The notes under the pieces are model-generated. The model saw only the letters and a program-made list of their open reading frames with translations, had not been told where the DNA came from and did not search any database. Below, one piece after another: positions 26,601 to 35,449 of a DNA stretch of 64,000 nucleotides. The DNA lies in assembly GCA_964017125.1 (NCBI GenBank), contig OZ024905.1:33639534-33703533 (forward strand), read 5' to 3'. The translations under genes were made by a program, and so were the position numbers. Every line of letters starts with the position of its first letter. Positions within the stretch are counted from its first letter, which is position 1. This DNA is from Flabesymbios commensalis. Its lineage: Eukaryota > Annelida > Polychaeta > Terebellida > Flabelligeridae.

Positions 26601-29600
26601 GACAATCGGACAAGTACTTTCAGAGATATGCTCCGGAAACGAATTGTTTACGGACGGCCCAACGCCGTCACATCATCATTTTCTCCTCTGCAACCTTGCG
26701 TATTGAATTCAGATTAAAAATATTTTAACCCGTCCATTAGCCACCTGGAAGTAACCCACATACCAGAAATTGTTATCCTAGCTTATTTTCTCACAAAGTT
26801 ATAGGCAAAAGAAGAGGCCAAAAAAAAAGGAGGTAGAATCCATAGCTCCCTTCGCTCACCTACGGTGACGGCGGGAGCTAATAAATGTTCAATCACCACC
26901 ATGGAACAAGATTGGTCAAAGTAGCTGACCAAAATGGCCAACACTTTCTTGTGGTTGCTGCTCATTGCTTCGTCAATGTTCATAGACAATGGGTATTTCC
27001 TCAGGTTACTAAGTGTTTGGTCATGTATGGTTTCTTTTAACCATACTGCATCTTGTATGATGCTGAGATTCTATCCATGGAGAAGGAGTTCAGTGCTTTT
27101 TTTATCATTTTCCAGCTCTTTTGTAAAAACTCGATCAGCACTGGAGACATACTCAGGGGGAGTGAATGTTCTGCAGTGACTCCCAAGAACCATATCCTGA
27201 GAGTTGACAACTCTGTCCCCGAGAGTTACAACAGAATTGTCTTGTCTGGATGTAGTAGACACCTATCGTCCTTTGCCAATGCTAGTTTGCTGATCTTGGT
27301 GTATCAGCTGCCACTTGCATAGACAATATGCTTTTTCAAAAGGACATGTTTTTTAGCGCTGTCTTGCCACTGGATCCATAGTTTAATTCATCTTCATATA
27401 TCTTACACTACGCATAACCAGCCTTTAAGACATTTTTCAAATAGATTGTGCGTTCAATCGATTCGGTATCGTGAAATAGCCTACAATTTGTTCTTCAAGC
27501 CAATGCCATTTAAACTTGTTCTTTGAAATGCCGATCGATCTCGCCAATGCTTGGATCGTTTGCCTTCACGATTGGCATCTTGACACATATGGATGAGTTT
27601 TTAAAACTCTGGAATTAACGATATTTAGTATAGGCTATAATATGATATAAGTATCAGTTAATAACAGCAACCGGTATGCAGTAACTTACTAACACAGATG
27701 AGACCACGTGCGGTACGGTGAATATGTCATACTGTCAGTAAGCATGCTACAGTCACCCAATGCTGATTCAATGTTGGGTCAGCGTCGCAGACGGTGGATA
27801 TTGAACTAGCATTGGGCCAATGTCTCGTGTTCGCTGGGCCATGGCGGACAGTCTTCTGTGTCACAGACACAGATAGACTGGGGAAAGGTACCCCCCCCCC
27901 AGGGTTTAAAATAACTCCTCGGATTTACGTTGATCTCAAGAATGACCCTAGTCCCTATGCAAATTCACATACCCCCGGTCGCGACAAGAATTCTGTAAGG
28001 GTGATTGTAAATCAGCAGCATGTCACTAGCCCTGCTGGCGACTGATTCCCTGTGCGATCCGCAGATCATGTGTGGCTATTTACGCATAACTGCAGAGCGC
28101 CGCACAGCATGTTCAGGCGTCGGCGTCGTGGCGCGCTACAGAGCGTTGTTTCGGCTCACACGGGTTGTGTGTATCAGAGACCTTTACGTTTGAGGAGCAC
28201 TGAATGACCCTAGTAGTGGGCACAAAAAAACGGAATTCCGGTAAATTCTCATCCCTGGATCTTGGAAAAATGGCCGTTCATGGCTCGGTGCCAAAAAATA
28301 TATCGGGAAAATAGCCCATTCACATAGGTCATATGTAGAAAATAAATGTGTAGAAAAATAAGACCGCGGCAGCGGAAAAATGCTAAACACTATTTATAAG
28401 CATCCCGATTGATATTGCTTAAAAATGGCCCAGGGTTTAAAATTAAGGGTAGTCCGCTAGTCCGAGCTCTAGTAAAAATAGCTGCGGACTAACATTTATG
28501 TTTACTAGTACTAACGATCTAGTAAAAAACGGCGTCTTAATAATTTCATTAATCCCTAGAGGGGAGACGTAATTGTTCGTAGGCCTACATATGGCTACAC
28601 AGGTATGTATACACGTGAATGCCCCACAATGTGCGGCACGGGGAAGTAGCGGTAATCTATCAGTAGCAGTCGTTGTGTCAGTACGCCTGTACACAAGTTG
28701 TTGACCCAACGTTGACTAGATGTTGGTTCAGCGTCGTAGACTGTGGACCAACATCAAATCAGCGTTGGGTCTGCTGGGACAAGAGGAGCGTGTTGGGGAG
28801 GGGTTTTTATCAAAACCCATCAGTTGAGGTGGGCCCAGCACTGGCACGGCTCCAGGCCATCGTCACATGCTGTCTAGTGCCTGGAAGCCAGTTATAATTA
28901 AATCCTCAGCCGACACAAAAAAACGTCATGACGGGTCCATACAATGATGGTCTAATTAATGTTGGCCCACAGTCTGCGACCCTGTCACAAACTTAAAACA
29001 ATAAATATCTGCATTATTATCCTAGTGAGGGTGTTCAACTTAGCTGTTGCCCTACCACATACACGCTCACTGGCCTGTCTGGCCTGCACTGTCTGCGACA
29101 CGGCGTGGCCATCTGGAATTTGAGGCTCCAGAATCATGAATTGTCAGTCAACTGATTTTTTTCATTTTATTTCGCATCAAATGTAGACTATAATGGTGAT
29201 AATTAAATTTGATATTTTATAAACATCGCTAGCATTCAATGTCAAAGTTTTATTGTTGCGCCTATTACCTTTCAATGTTATTAATTTTTTTTTTTTTTTA
29301 AGTCATACGGTTACCCTATGAAATGCTGGCTTACCGGAGCCACCGCGATCTCCACGTGTCATCCTTATAATCTGTGATAGCACAGCTGGGTCTTTTCGTG
29401 TCATGCTCGGGACCCTTCTCAGCCCGCGCATTTTAAATGTAGATTACATGGATTAGTGTCATTACTAGGCAGTTTCTGATCAGTACACACATGTTTCATT
29501 GCTCACGACAAACAATTATGATTCCAAGTAATAGTTATCAAGGCTATTGGCCCCTATAAAAAGATCATGCTTCACTTCTTGAATGGGGGTACGGCAACGA

Positions 29601-32600
29601 AACGCCCAGAAAAGATTAAGTACAAGAGAGAGAGGGGTTGTATTTACGATAAAACAAAGAGAACCCGTGGGTATATGGAGGCATGGGGGAGAGAGCATAC
29701 ATTTGTATCCAGTTAAATTTGAAAACTGAATTTATAATAGGCCTACAGTTACTATTTGATGGCATGGTTGTTTTCAGTGGCAGTTAATAAATCAATGTAT
29801 TCCTACATGGTATATAATGCACACTGGCTCCCAATTTTTTACCTTAAATTTTTATTAAGGTAACATAATATAATGTATATTTAGGACTAGTAAAACATCT
29901 ACCGGACTAGTAAACTTAGGTTTTAATAGTCCTGCTCACTAGTAAAAATAAAAAGGCCTAAGTTCTATCCCTGATGGCCAATAGTTAGCCATTCTGAATT
30001 TGATAGATTTTACATTTTTCAGGTCATATCACATTTCGTTTTATAGTAATTGGTCTAGCTATTGGTCTAGCTATCTTGAGCGGTTTCATGATATTCCTCA
30101 AAATATTTTAATTGAGTATACTAAAGTTATAAATTAGGCCAAAATGCTGGGTGAACATCTTGGTGATGTCAGGTCAGTTAAGTTATATTTCACATCCAAC
30201 AGACAGAAAAGACGCTTCAGGCTCAAATCATAAAACAAACCTTGAACATGTTCCTTTTTAACATCTATTCTCTCCAAGATCGGTATCGCATATGCACCAG
30301 TCTTCCCAGTGCCATTTTTGGCACGAGCCAAGACATCTCTCCCCACCAGAGCAATTGGGATGCTTGCTTCTTGGATTGGTGATGGGTTTTCCCAGCCTTT
30401 CTCAAAAATTCCCATCAACAATTCACGCTGTAGCATGTATTCTTCAAATTCATTGCCTTTTGTGTTTGTGACATCCTAGGAAAAAAAAGTATGCAAATAA
30501 TCATCGAGATAAAATTTGAACTAGGGCCAAAGGCCTCATGTAGCTGGGGCAAAGGGAAATACTACAAATTGTTCACTTATAAGAGTGTGTCATTCAGAAT
30601 GGCATACTCGCTCATAACAGCATGCCCTTATATGCGTTTCAAATCTGTGATTTTGATAAAATATTGATGTTTTACTGTTGATCGCAATACACGCCATGCA
30701 ACGGCGACAACAGTAAATGAACGAGGAATGTTGTGCTTATTTTAACTATATCAAGATTGATATCAATGGATAATTAAATGATGCTCATCCTCTTGTCACA
30801 GCTCCACCTTGACTGAGGTTGGAAATGTCCCAATTTTAAGTTTGTCATGTAAGACCGGCAACAACTTAAATTTGGCTATTTATCATAGAGCTGAATTAAA
30901 TCTCCAATTTTAGAGCTGTAGGCCGACTGCATCTGACGTTGTCAAAACCAGCACGGGTCGACTGTTACACAGTATGTGTTTTAGGCCTAACTTCATTGCC
31001 TAGCTAGTGCATTTCAATGATAGCTGCATGCCCAGGTCTAAAATCATCAAAAAATGGTGATTTTATTTTGGCTTATTAATACGACGTATGATGTAAACAT
31101 GTCCATAGACCAGAACTGCAAATTTTTTTTTTAATTTTTGTGCTGCGCACTTACCAGTTAGGCAGGATAGAGAGAAGAAATTCCCCTATTTCTTATTTTT
31201 GACATGGTTGTCAATAATTAAAAGATCAGGAATTTCGTCTCTATATCTAGCCGAACTGGTGAATGCGCATGACAGCCCACTTATTGTGTCGTGGTTCCCA
31301 ACATTCGTTTCACCCAATATTTCACAGTTCAAAATGGCGCTGATCAAGAATATCATTTATCTAGTTTGCTGACATACATGCATGCTGACAGCATTTCATT
31401 GCCCAACGAGCTGTGGGTGAACAGACGCAGTCTTGCATTGTTGCTGATTCTAAAAGACTCGTGAATTATTGGCCTGATAAATCAAGCATTAATCTTACAT
31501 AAAAACGTCTGCAAAAACGTCTTGTTATTTTGTGTGAATACAAGCTGTGGCTAATACTCCAGTTTCAGTCATACATAGGGCTGCCGCTGGCGCATGTATG
31601 TCGGCGCAAAAACGATGTGAATAACTGGACATAGGGAGACTAAGATGGTCTAACCATGGTGCTAATAGGCCTAACACAAACTAAATTATACCCCTAGAAA
31701 AGGCCTAAAATACACCTGATATAACCTTTTTATCCCAGTTATTTTGTGCCTTGCTGTGTCATGATGCCATAGAGGCTAGAGCTCCATAGACTTCCCTGCT
31801 TCTTTGTTAATAGGACTACATTATCAAGATCAGTCACCTTGAATAGCCCCTAATCAAGTACGCTTATTTGACATCATTTTTATGTTTTAAATGACTGACT
31901 TTATTATATTTGCAGAACGGTTTACATTTTTTTGCGATGTCCCCCTCTTTTCACCGAAGGGGGCAACATAGCCCCTTCTTTCTCCAAGTTGGAATGAACC
32001 AATGTAGGATTAAATTAATATTGTCTGTACATGTAATAATTATAAATAGCCAATTAAATCTAAATGAATTATGGAAGGTGGGGTCGCCACCGGCAAAGAA
32101 AAAAAAGAAAACTAACGTAACTTTATATGAATATCAACAATGACAGAGACATTTTCAGGTAGGGTGGCTGGACATATTTCACTGACCCATTTACAGACTT
32201 CACTAGAGCTCAAACAGCTGCTGATGTGCTAATTCAAGCTAAAATGCCCACCTGCAGCAAAAATGCTCAGGCTTTTTCATAAAAACAATGAACTAGTAAG
32301 GGCGAATAAAAAATCATAAGGGCTAGTGGATTTTTAGTTCCACTAGCCCGGCTGGCAAGTGAACAAAAATGACTATTTTCTCCCCTGCTCGGTTGCATAA
32401 ATTAAGTTATTTCGAGAACGCCATTGGTCAATATTTGCATGTCCTTTGACCTGTGTCAAGCAGACTACCTAATTATAATAATCTCCGCGAGAAATTAAAC
32501 TTGGAGCAGTAGAAGTATATAAATTATGCCTATAAACAGCGGATATCAGAATAATGTGTATAAATATCTATAAAATAAAATTTTATGAATGGGGAAATTT

Positions 32601-35248
32601 GGGGAAGTTACTGTAGGTAGAATAGGCTGTTTCAAGTCAGATACTATTTGTCTTCCATCCTATCGCATCGGATCGCAAACAAGACGCGGGGAGGGGGGGG
32701 GGGGTCACAAAACTGGCACAACGCCACATTCCAGCGCGTCATACACGCAAGTGTTGAACAGCAGAGAGCTGATCGCTTTTCTTTATAATATGACGACGAA
32801 GTATCTTTTCATACGGGACTGTACGTATTGTTAATCGTACGTTGCCCTCATTTTTGTATCACCAGTTTCTCATGCACAATTAGCATTAGGTGATGTGTAG
32901 GCCTACATAAAACTGCTTAGCGCTAAAGTAATCAGTATGCAAAACCATATCAAACTCTGCAAGGTACACTGAAGTAACGCAGCATACATGTACCTCCGGT
33001 ACGCATGCTCAGCTTTGTTTGTAAACACATTGTCCCACGTGGACCTGGTCATTCAAAGACTGTCACTTACTGGTAGGCCCTACTACATATAGACTACACA
33101 GAGCACTGTGTAGCCTGTTCCAACCAGACGGTGGCAGTGTACATATAGCCCTACCAGTAGGCTAAATAGCAGTTTTATTGTGGGTTTTCCCGGCCATCAC
33201 CTCTCTCAAAGAGAATTGAAGTTTGAACCACATATTTATATGCTAGCAGTGGCAAGTCAATTAACTTGCATATATTTTTTTAAGACAACCCACACACAAT
33301 ATGTAGAATAATCATGTGATCATGGTGACAACAAGACATTTATACTGAATTACGAGGAACAAACTTCTAAATAAATAAATGCTTTGAAAAAATAAGGCTA
33401 GTCTATTATATACAATATAGCTATAGGCTCTAAATAATTATACAAATTAGATTCTAATATAAACACTGTAGGCCTTACATACTATGATAGTCATTACTAT
33501 TAGACTCTTAGTCTACTAGTCATGATATCAGAGAGGGTGCCTCATCCCCTCCACTTTAATATCTGACTACGAGAGCAACACTTTTATCTGGGCTACCGAT
33601 GTGCATTGGGGGCTACCAAATTTTTAATGCTGGTAGCCCAGCGGGCTACCAACCATTCTAAAAATTTGACGAGCCCTGCAGTCAAGACATCAACTTTTCT
33701 ATCCCATACTTACTGAGGTCCGAACTCGGTTGTCCTTTGGTGGCGGTTTGAGTTTTGTTTTCCAATCTAATTCCTCACTGAAAAAAAAAACTCTTCTATA
33801 CTATAAGGACTGAAACATGTAACAGGTAATTCATTTTTGCATCTTAAAAAAGGGCCCCACAACACCATATCAACATAAACATTATAGGGTAAATTTTAAT
33901 CTGCTAAAGATGATTGAATCAGATCACAACAAAAAGCAATTCGGTAACTGCACTGCATTACAACTTCTGTGCAAAATATTTTTTTACAAAAAATTAAGAC
34001 CCTCCCAACAAAAAAATTAACATTATATTAGGAAAAACACCCACCCTATGTCAGCCTTTCTTTTACTAAATTACTAAACAGCAGGACCTGGTTTTAAATA
34101 CCAGTCTGCCAGAGGTTTTACTAGTGATAGTAGCTAAGAGACTGTGGCACTTGTAATTTTCATTAGAAACTAAGGAGCTCAACCAATCAATAATGGGTCA
34201 TTCCATGTCAATTCAACAAAAATCCGGGAGACCCAGGGATTCCTGCTCAACACCAAAGATATCTCTTGGTTGCAAAGAAAATATATTCCATATTTATTTA
34301 AAATAAGACATTCAAAGCGCTAAAATTTAAAAATCCTCATTTTTTTTACCCCATCACTCAAAACGATCCTGGCGGGAATCCTGAGGCCCCATGCATTGCA
34401 TCTCAGATTTTCTTTGAATTTTCAGTTGTTATTCCAAAACTATTCAGATAAACATTATGTCAAGTCCTGAGTCGAAATAGTTTTTGAGAATCAGCCATTT
34501 TAGCATGCCTGGTATTAGTTGATTTCACCCAAAATATGGTGAGATTCAATTCTAGAAAGTCAATACTGTTCGCAGTAGAATATCTCGGCAAATAATGGGT
34601 TTAGGTCTGAAATTTGTCATACTAGTTCCCAGCAACATATATGATTATATTATAGCAAAATAACATTCACTTATAAAATAAAATTATGCAGTTCAGGAAT
34701 GTTCAAATTAAGGAAAATATTAAAGTCACTTCAACAAACAGACATATTTGAAACACTTATAAAAAAGCATGCCATTTAATAGAAATGAACCTCACGATTT
34801 TTTTTTATAAAAACATAATTGTACAGACAATAATCTAATGATATGAAAAATGATCGATTATAATAAATGATTGGTCGTTTGAAGCACCAAATTATATGAT
34901 AGATTAAAAATGTCATTAATAAATTATCACGGAATTGAAAAAAAAAATAGTATGACCAGGCATGAATCACATGGCATCTAGCTAGGCACTTATATTCTTC
35001 TAAAGATCTTTCAAAAACTAGATTTGCCTGAGGGGCAAAGCTTGTGTCTCCACCCGCCACACATAAATCTAACAAATACAGTACTGTCATCGATTTTTTT
35101 ATGTAAACCATGCAAAAATGTTCAAAAAATAGTTGAAAGGTCATAATTTCAGAGAGAAAACTTACGCTAGCTGGTTAACTTCCAGTTCCACTCTTCCAGG
35201 ACTAGATTTATGATTAGAGTTAGAGCTGAGCTCCACCTTTGTTGCCAT
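2481..35248 (-). CDS. DDX6: DDX6/Me31B/Dhh1-family DEAD-box RNA helicase, 9 coding exons, 3' end off the window
   Basis: Cytoplasmic ATP-dependent RNA helicase of the DDX6 family, known for P-body formation, translational repression and mRNA decapping with partners such as PATL1, EDC3, LSM14, 4E-T and CNOT1. Exons (minus strand, 5' to 3'): 35248-35166, 33777-33714, 30475-30241, 16074-15931, 13248-13154, 12063-11941, 10446-10318, 7250-7070, 2634-2481. All introns have AG acceptors and GT donors and the phases agree, giving 402 codons plus 2 nt. Motifs seen: GWENPSPIQ (Q motif), [10 protein letters not shown] (I), PTRELAL (Ia), [11 protein letters not shown] (Ib), LDEGDKLL (II, normally DEAD), SAT (III), SIIFCNS (IV), [11 protein letters not shown] (V), [10 protein letters not shown] (VI). 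The N-terminus before [11 protein letters not shown] is short, like insect Me31B and unlike the ~100-residue vertebrate leader. The C-terminal exon(s), expected to encode the stretch near GTEIKPIP, are not in the window. Paralogues such as eIF4A are excluded by the [19 protein letters not shown] block. Confidence 0.96.
2960..3240 (+). repeat. Fragment of the ~140-bp repeat array
   Basis: About two units (GGCCAAATATCGGCCATGTG..., TCTAGCAAGGTTTAT) matching copy D, without the conserved right part. The last unit is itself partly duplicated (3,060-3,130 vs 3,140-3,215). Confidence 0.8.
3241..4346. other. Intron sequence without recognised features
   Basis: No coding region or clear repeat. A fragment at 3,560-3,625 resembles the CCCAGC-type palindromic repeats (AATGTTGGGCCGACGTCGTAGACTG), and 4,157-4,245 (GGTTCCCACAC...CAAGGACTTTT) resembles an end of the CAGGGTTCCCACAG MITE found at 21,321. 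Confidence 0.4.
4352..5735. mobile_element. hAT-like non-autonomous DNA transposon, target duplication ACCAT
   Basis: Left end CAGGGTTTCCCCCAAAG and right end, read inward, CAGGATTTCCTCCAGAAA are imperfect inverted repeats. The 1,384-bp element is flanked by ACCAT at 4,347-4,351 and 5,736-5,740. CAG(G) termini fit the hAT superfamily, where 8-bp duplications are usual and 5-6-bp variants are known. No transposase frame is visible. It contains short tandem repeats near both ends (GTAAGTGCCGTGACGCTTCA twice at ~4,431; GCGC..AAATTGTGCGC at 5,610-5,680) and a palindromic insert at ~4,655-4,784. Confidence 0.7.
4655..4784. repeat. CCCAGC-type palindromic MITE nested in the hAT-like element
   Basis: Left end CCCAGCAAACAC, right end GTGTTTGCCG (imperfect complement), with internal AATGTTGG...TGCTGGCTCAACATT. 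Same style of repeat at 6,240-6,370, 14,940-15,010, 27,760-27,838, 28,690-28,778, 53,424-53,579 and 59,280-59,360. Confidence 0.5.
5741..7069. other. Intron 8 remainder: palindromic repeat and a C tract
   Basis: 6,280-6,370 is an imperfect palindrome of the CCCAGC-type family (AATGTTGGCCCATCG...CAATGCTGGTCCAACGTTG). 6,737-6,766 is almost pure C (broken by AA). Nothing else recognised. Confidence 0.45.
7070..7250 (-). CDS. DDX6: DDX6 exon 8 (motif IV region)
   Basis: 181 nt encoding [40 protein letters not shown] and [20 protein letters not shown] plus 1 nt. Very close to Me31B. Acceptor TTTTTCAG, donor TCTG/GTATGT. Confidence 0.97.
7749..9926 (+). mobile_element. Helitron/Helentron-like repeat with internal ~140-bp array (copy A)
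   Basis: Full-length-looking copy of 2,178 bp. The left end ACAAGACTACATAAGTCCAG leads into a small hairpin (GGAGCTTCCGCTCC). About ten ~140-bp units follow (7,960-9,360), then the conserved right part and the terminal hairpin (CTCCC...GGGAGCTAG). It ends CTAG followed by T. Copy B at 24,303 has the same left and right ends, which defines the element edges. No open reading frame of note. Confidence 0.8.
9927..10317. repeat. Diverged array units
   Basis: Decayed units related to the ~140-bp repeat (TCTAGCAATTTGGCACTGTTT, GTCTAGCTATCTGGCACGGTTTG, TGGCCATTTTGAATAG), immediately right of copy A and just before DDX6 exon 7. Confidence 0.5.
10318..10446 (-). CDS. DDX6: DDX6 exon 7 (interdomain and start of RecA domain 2)
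   Basis: 129 nt, 43 codons, [20 protein letters not shown] then [20 protein letters not shown] and FSK. This block is diagnostic for DDX6/Me31B. Acceptor TTTTCAG, donor AAAG/GTTTGA; phase 0 at both ends. Confidence 0.96.
10447..11940. other. Intron 6: no firm feature
   Basis: 10,660-11,060 contains repeated phrases (AAATTTGTGGTTGTCTG, GTTGTCC) also seen at 17,650-17,710 and ending TTTCCAGCCCTG, suggesting a decayed CAGGGCTGGAAA-type DNA transposon. The rest shows nothing recognisable. Confidence 0.35.
11941..12063 (-). CDS. DDX6: DDX6 exon 6 (rest of motif II, motif III)
   Basis: 123 nt encoding [20 protein letters not shown] then [21 protein letters not shown]. The acceptor TTTCAG is followed by GGA GAC AAA, so motif II reads D-E-G-D rather than D-E-A-D. 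GCA to GGA would be a single base change. SAT (motif III) is intact. Confidence 0.95.
12230..12985. repeat. Diverged tandem units and a duplicated 45-bp segment in intron 5
   Basis: GGCCATTTTGAATTT-containing units of ~130-140 bp recur at 12,275, 12,705, 12,840 and 12,965. The segment GGGGACATGCCCAAACCCCA is present twice (12,512 and 12,555), each after an A-rich run. CTAGGGTTTCCCCCAAATCA at 12,376 resembles the terminus of the 4,352 element. Confidence 0.5.
13154..13248 (-). CDS. DDX6: DDX6 exon 5 (motif Ib, first half of motif II)
   Basis: 95 nt encoding [20 protein letters not shown] through MLVLDE. The exon ends exactly after the D-E of motif II (GATGAG/GTAAGA), so the DEAD box is split by an intron here. 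Confidence 0.97.
13443..15734. mobile_element. pogo/Tigger-like non-autonomous DNA transposon, copy 1
   Basis: Left end CAGTAATTATCCGTTATAGC and right end, read inward, CAGTAGTTATTCGTTATAAC, flanked by TA on both sides (13,441 and 15,735). Termini with CGTTATA and TA duplication are typical of pogo/Tigger elements of the Tc1-mariner group. The 2,292-bp interior has no transposase frame but many copies of ATTATAACACGAATATG (13,880-14,105), an internal echo of the end motif. It lies in DDX6 intron 4 between exons 5 and 4. Confidence 0.8.
15931..16074 (-). CDS. DDX6: DDX6 exon 4 (motif Ia, TGG doublet)
   Basis: 144 nt encoding [19 protein letters not shown] through IMRLYDP, 48 codons plus 1 nt. 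It is preceded by a 14.2-kb intron, the largest in the gene, filled with several transposons. Acceptor TTACAG, donor CCAG/GTAAGA. Confidence 0.97.
16760..17230. repeat. Two diverged tandem copies of a ~340-bp unit
   Basis: CTACAAAGTGGTTGCTATG..AAGATGGCCGCC at 16,770 recurs as CTATGCAATGGTTGCTATGG..AAGATGGCCACC at 17,110, each followed by AAACAGGTTTG. Not assigned to a family. Confidence 0.55.
17400..20224. mobile_element. hAT-like element with TTGATA duplication, interrupted by a nested Tigger-like copy
   Basis: Left end CAGAGGTGCCAACC at 17,400 and exact inverted complement GGTTGGCACCTCTG ending at 20,224. Both ends are flanked by TTGATA (17,394-17,399 and 20,225-20,230). Without the nested Tigger-like copy (17,947-19,789) the element is about 980 bp. 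A perfect 14-bp terminal match plus a 6-bp duplication makes this a firm element. hAT-like is the best guess from the CAG ends; no transposase seen. Confidence 0.8.
17947..19789. mobile_element. pogo/Tigger-like non-autonomous DNA transposon, copy 2 (nested)
   Basis: 1,843-bp copy very similar to 13,443-15,734 along its whole length, with TA on both sides (17,945 and 19,790). It carries the same ATTATAACACGAATATG internal repeats and the same right end, and is shorter mainly between about 18,610 and 18,800. It sits inside the CAGAGGTGCCAACC element, so it arrived later. Confidence 0.85.
20231..20982. other. Intron 3 stretch without recognised features
   Basis: Mixed unique-looking sequence. 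20,420-20,500 contains CCGCCGATTTCCACTCCGG and AAAATGGCGGCGCC. No gene and no clear repeat. Confidence 0.4.
21321..21671. mobile_element. CAGGGTTCCCACAG MITE inserted in copy C
   Basis: 351 bp with near-perfect terminal inverted repeats: CAGGGTTCCCACAG at the left and CTGTGGGAACCCTG at the right. Interior is rich in repeats of TTCCATGACTTTTCCA. Flanks GTTAAAA/GTGAAAA suggest a degraded target duplication. Probably hAT-related by its ends. Confidence 0.75.
22359..22735. repeat. Second insert in the array of copy C, with (AAATA)n
   Basis: Breaks an array unit after GCAAGTAAATAAGGCC and the unit resumes at GGCAGGCAGCCATTTTGAAT. Contains CCGATTTCCGACCGACC and a short AAATA microsatellite (~22,645-22,668), and repeated CCTACC..GGTT..TGACAA phrases. 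Family unknown. Confidence 0.5.
23758..23951. mobile_element. piggyBac-like MITE with TTAA target, copy 1
   Basis: TTAA on both sides (23,758 and 23,948); left end CCCTTTCAAGCCTGAATTT, right end GGGCTCAAAGGG. A related copy is at 58,761-58,995. TTAA plus CCCTTT ends fit piggyBac-type elements; other TTAA-using groups are possible. Confidence 0.65.
24108..24230. repeat. ~57-bp direct duplication
   Basis: AAGCA(G/A)GAAGATTGATTCGGT followed by CGAAGGGTTG(A/T)TGGGG occurs twice in tandem, with a G run between. The left end TCAGGGATGAGAATGGGTAA resembles the right end of the 27,900 MITE in inverse orientation. Confidence 0.5.
24303..26881 (+). mobile_element. Helitron/Helentron-like repeat with internal ~140-bp array (copy B)
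   Basis: 2,579-bp full-length-looking copy. Same left end as copy A (ACAAGACTACATAAGTCCAG, hairpin GGAGCTCCCGCTCC), about 13 array units (24,520-26,320), conserved right part, terminal hairpin and CTAA before T. It is very close to copy A in its right third (~9,000-9,920 vs 25,960-26,880). It abuts the transposase remnant at 26,882. Confidence 0.8.
26882..27262 (-). pseudogene. hAT-like (ZBED/KIAA1586-type) transposase fragment
   Basis: In one minus-strand frame from 27,262 to 26,882 the peptide includes [16 protein letters not shown], a stop at 27,071-27,073, then [20 protein letters not shown] and [20 protein letters not shown] followed by [20 protein letters not shown] and EHL. The LSMNIDEA(T/M)S.N.KKVL..LVSYF block resembles the core of hAT-derived proteins in fish and marine invertebrates, where the D of NIDEA is a conserved acidic position. 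It is cut off where copy B ends. This is a DNA-transposon remnant, not a host gene; identification is from memory of the family. Confidence 0.5.
27263..27899. other. Intron 3 stretch with one palindromic repeat
   Basis: 27,755-27,838 is a CCCAGC-type palindromic repeat (CAATGCTGATTCAATGTTGG...GCATTGGGCCAATG...GTGTTCGCTGGG). The rest shows no recognised feature. Confidence 0.45.
27900..28255. mobile_element. CAGGGTTTAAAATAA MITE
   Basis: Left end CAGGGTTTAAAATAACTCC after a C run, right end read inward CAGGGATGAGAATTTACC. About 356 bp, G+C-rich centre. No clean target duplication. Ends are similar to those of the 28,431 element. Confidence 0.5.
28431..29973. mobile_element. hAT-like non-autonomous element, target duplication ATGGCC
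   Basis: 1,543 bp with left end CAGGGTTTAAAATTAAGGG and right end, read inward, CAGGGATAGAACTTAGGCC. Flanked by ATGGCC at 28,425-28,430 and 29,974-29,979. Subterminal CTAGTAAAAAT motifs occur at both ends (28,468 and 29,938) in complementary arrangement. It contains a CCCAGC-type palindrome at 28,690-28,778. No transposase frame. Confidence 0.75.
29974..30160 (+). repeat. Fragment of the Helitron/Helentron-like family
   Basis: Last array unit plus the start of the conserved right part (GCCAATAGTTAGCCATTCTGAAT, TTGAGCGGTTTCATGATATTCC, TTATAAATTAGGCC). The ATGGCC element inserted at its left edge. Ends 80 bp before DDX6 exon 3. Confidence 0.65.
30241..30475 (-). CDS. DDX6: DDX6 exon 3 (Q motif and motif I)
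   Basis: 235 nt encoding [19 protein letters not shown] onward to KKEHVQ. Contains the Q-motif region ([17 protein letters not shown]) and the Walker A motif [10 protein letters not shown]. Acceptor TTTTTTTTCCTAG, donor CAAG/GTTTGT. Ends in phase 1. Confidence 0.97.
30476..33713. other. Intron 2: mostly unrecognised sequence
   Basis: No gene. 33,590-33,680 (GGGCTACCAAATTTTTAATG, GGTAGCCCAGCGGGCTACC, ending GAGCCCTGCAG) looks like one end of a CAGGGCTC-type DNA transposon, and 32,300-32,395 (GGGCTAGTGG...CCACTAGCCC...CCCCTGC) looks similar in style. 32,690-32,704 is a G run. Confidence 0.35.
33714..33777 (-). CDS. DDX6: DDX6 exon 2
   Basis: 64 nt following a T-rich CAG acceptor and ending at a GTAAGT donor. 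Encodes [18 protein letters not shown] plus RTS, matching the DWK..LKLPPKD..KTS block just before the helicase core of DDX6/Me31B. Confidence 0.95.
33778..35165. other. Intron 1: one possible repeat
   Basis: 34,195 begins TGGGTCATTCCATGTCAATT and a similar phrase (GGAGCCATTCCATGTCACC) occurs at 35,525, suggesting a repeat end used in both places. No coding feature. Confidence 0.35.
35166..35248 (-). CDS. DDX6: DDX6 exon 1 (start codon)
   Basis: Begins [18 protein letters not shown] and runs 27 codons plus 2 nt to a GTAAG donor. This ATG was chosen because the frame joins exon 2 in phase and yields the conserved [12 protein letters not shown] block. The residues here are not conserved across the family, so this exon rests on splice phase and proximity rather than homology. 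Confidence 0.8.
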
Positions 35249-35449
35249 TTTGAAATAGATATATACAAGCTATACACAAAGAGATATAGTATTATCCATA
35301 TGATTCTGAGATTGTCTTCAGCACAGTCTCTGCATTTGAATGCAGTTTGCTCAAAATAGTCCTCAGGGCAAGTATATGAATAATTAAAAGAGCAATATCA
35401 ATGTATTCTTTTCCACCACAGAACGTAACAAAGTTCTTTTGTCAGTGAC
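35249..35449 (-). other. DDX6: Possible 5' UTR part of DDX6
   Basis: A good acceptor (TTTTTTTGCAG, minus strand) sits at about 35,450-35,460, followed by 200 nt with no further splice donor before the ATG at 35,248. This suggests a 5' leader spliced from an upstream non-coding exon. Inferred from sequence only. Confidence 0.35.
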
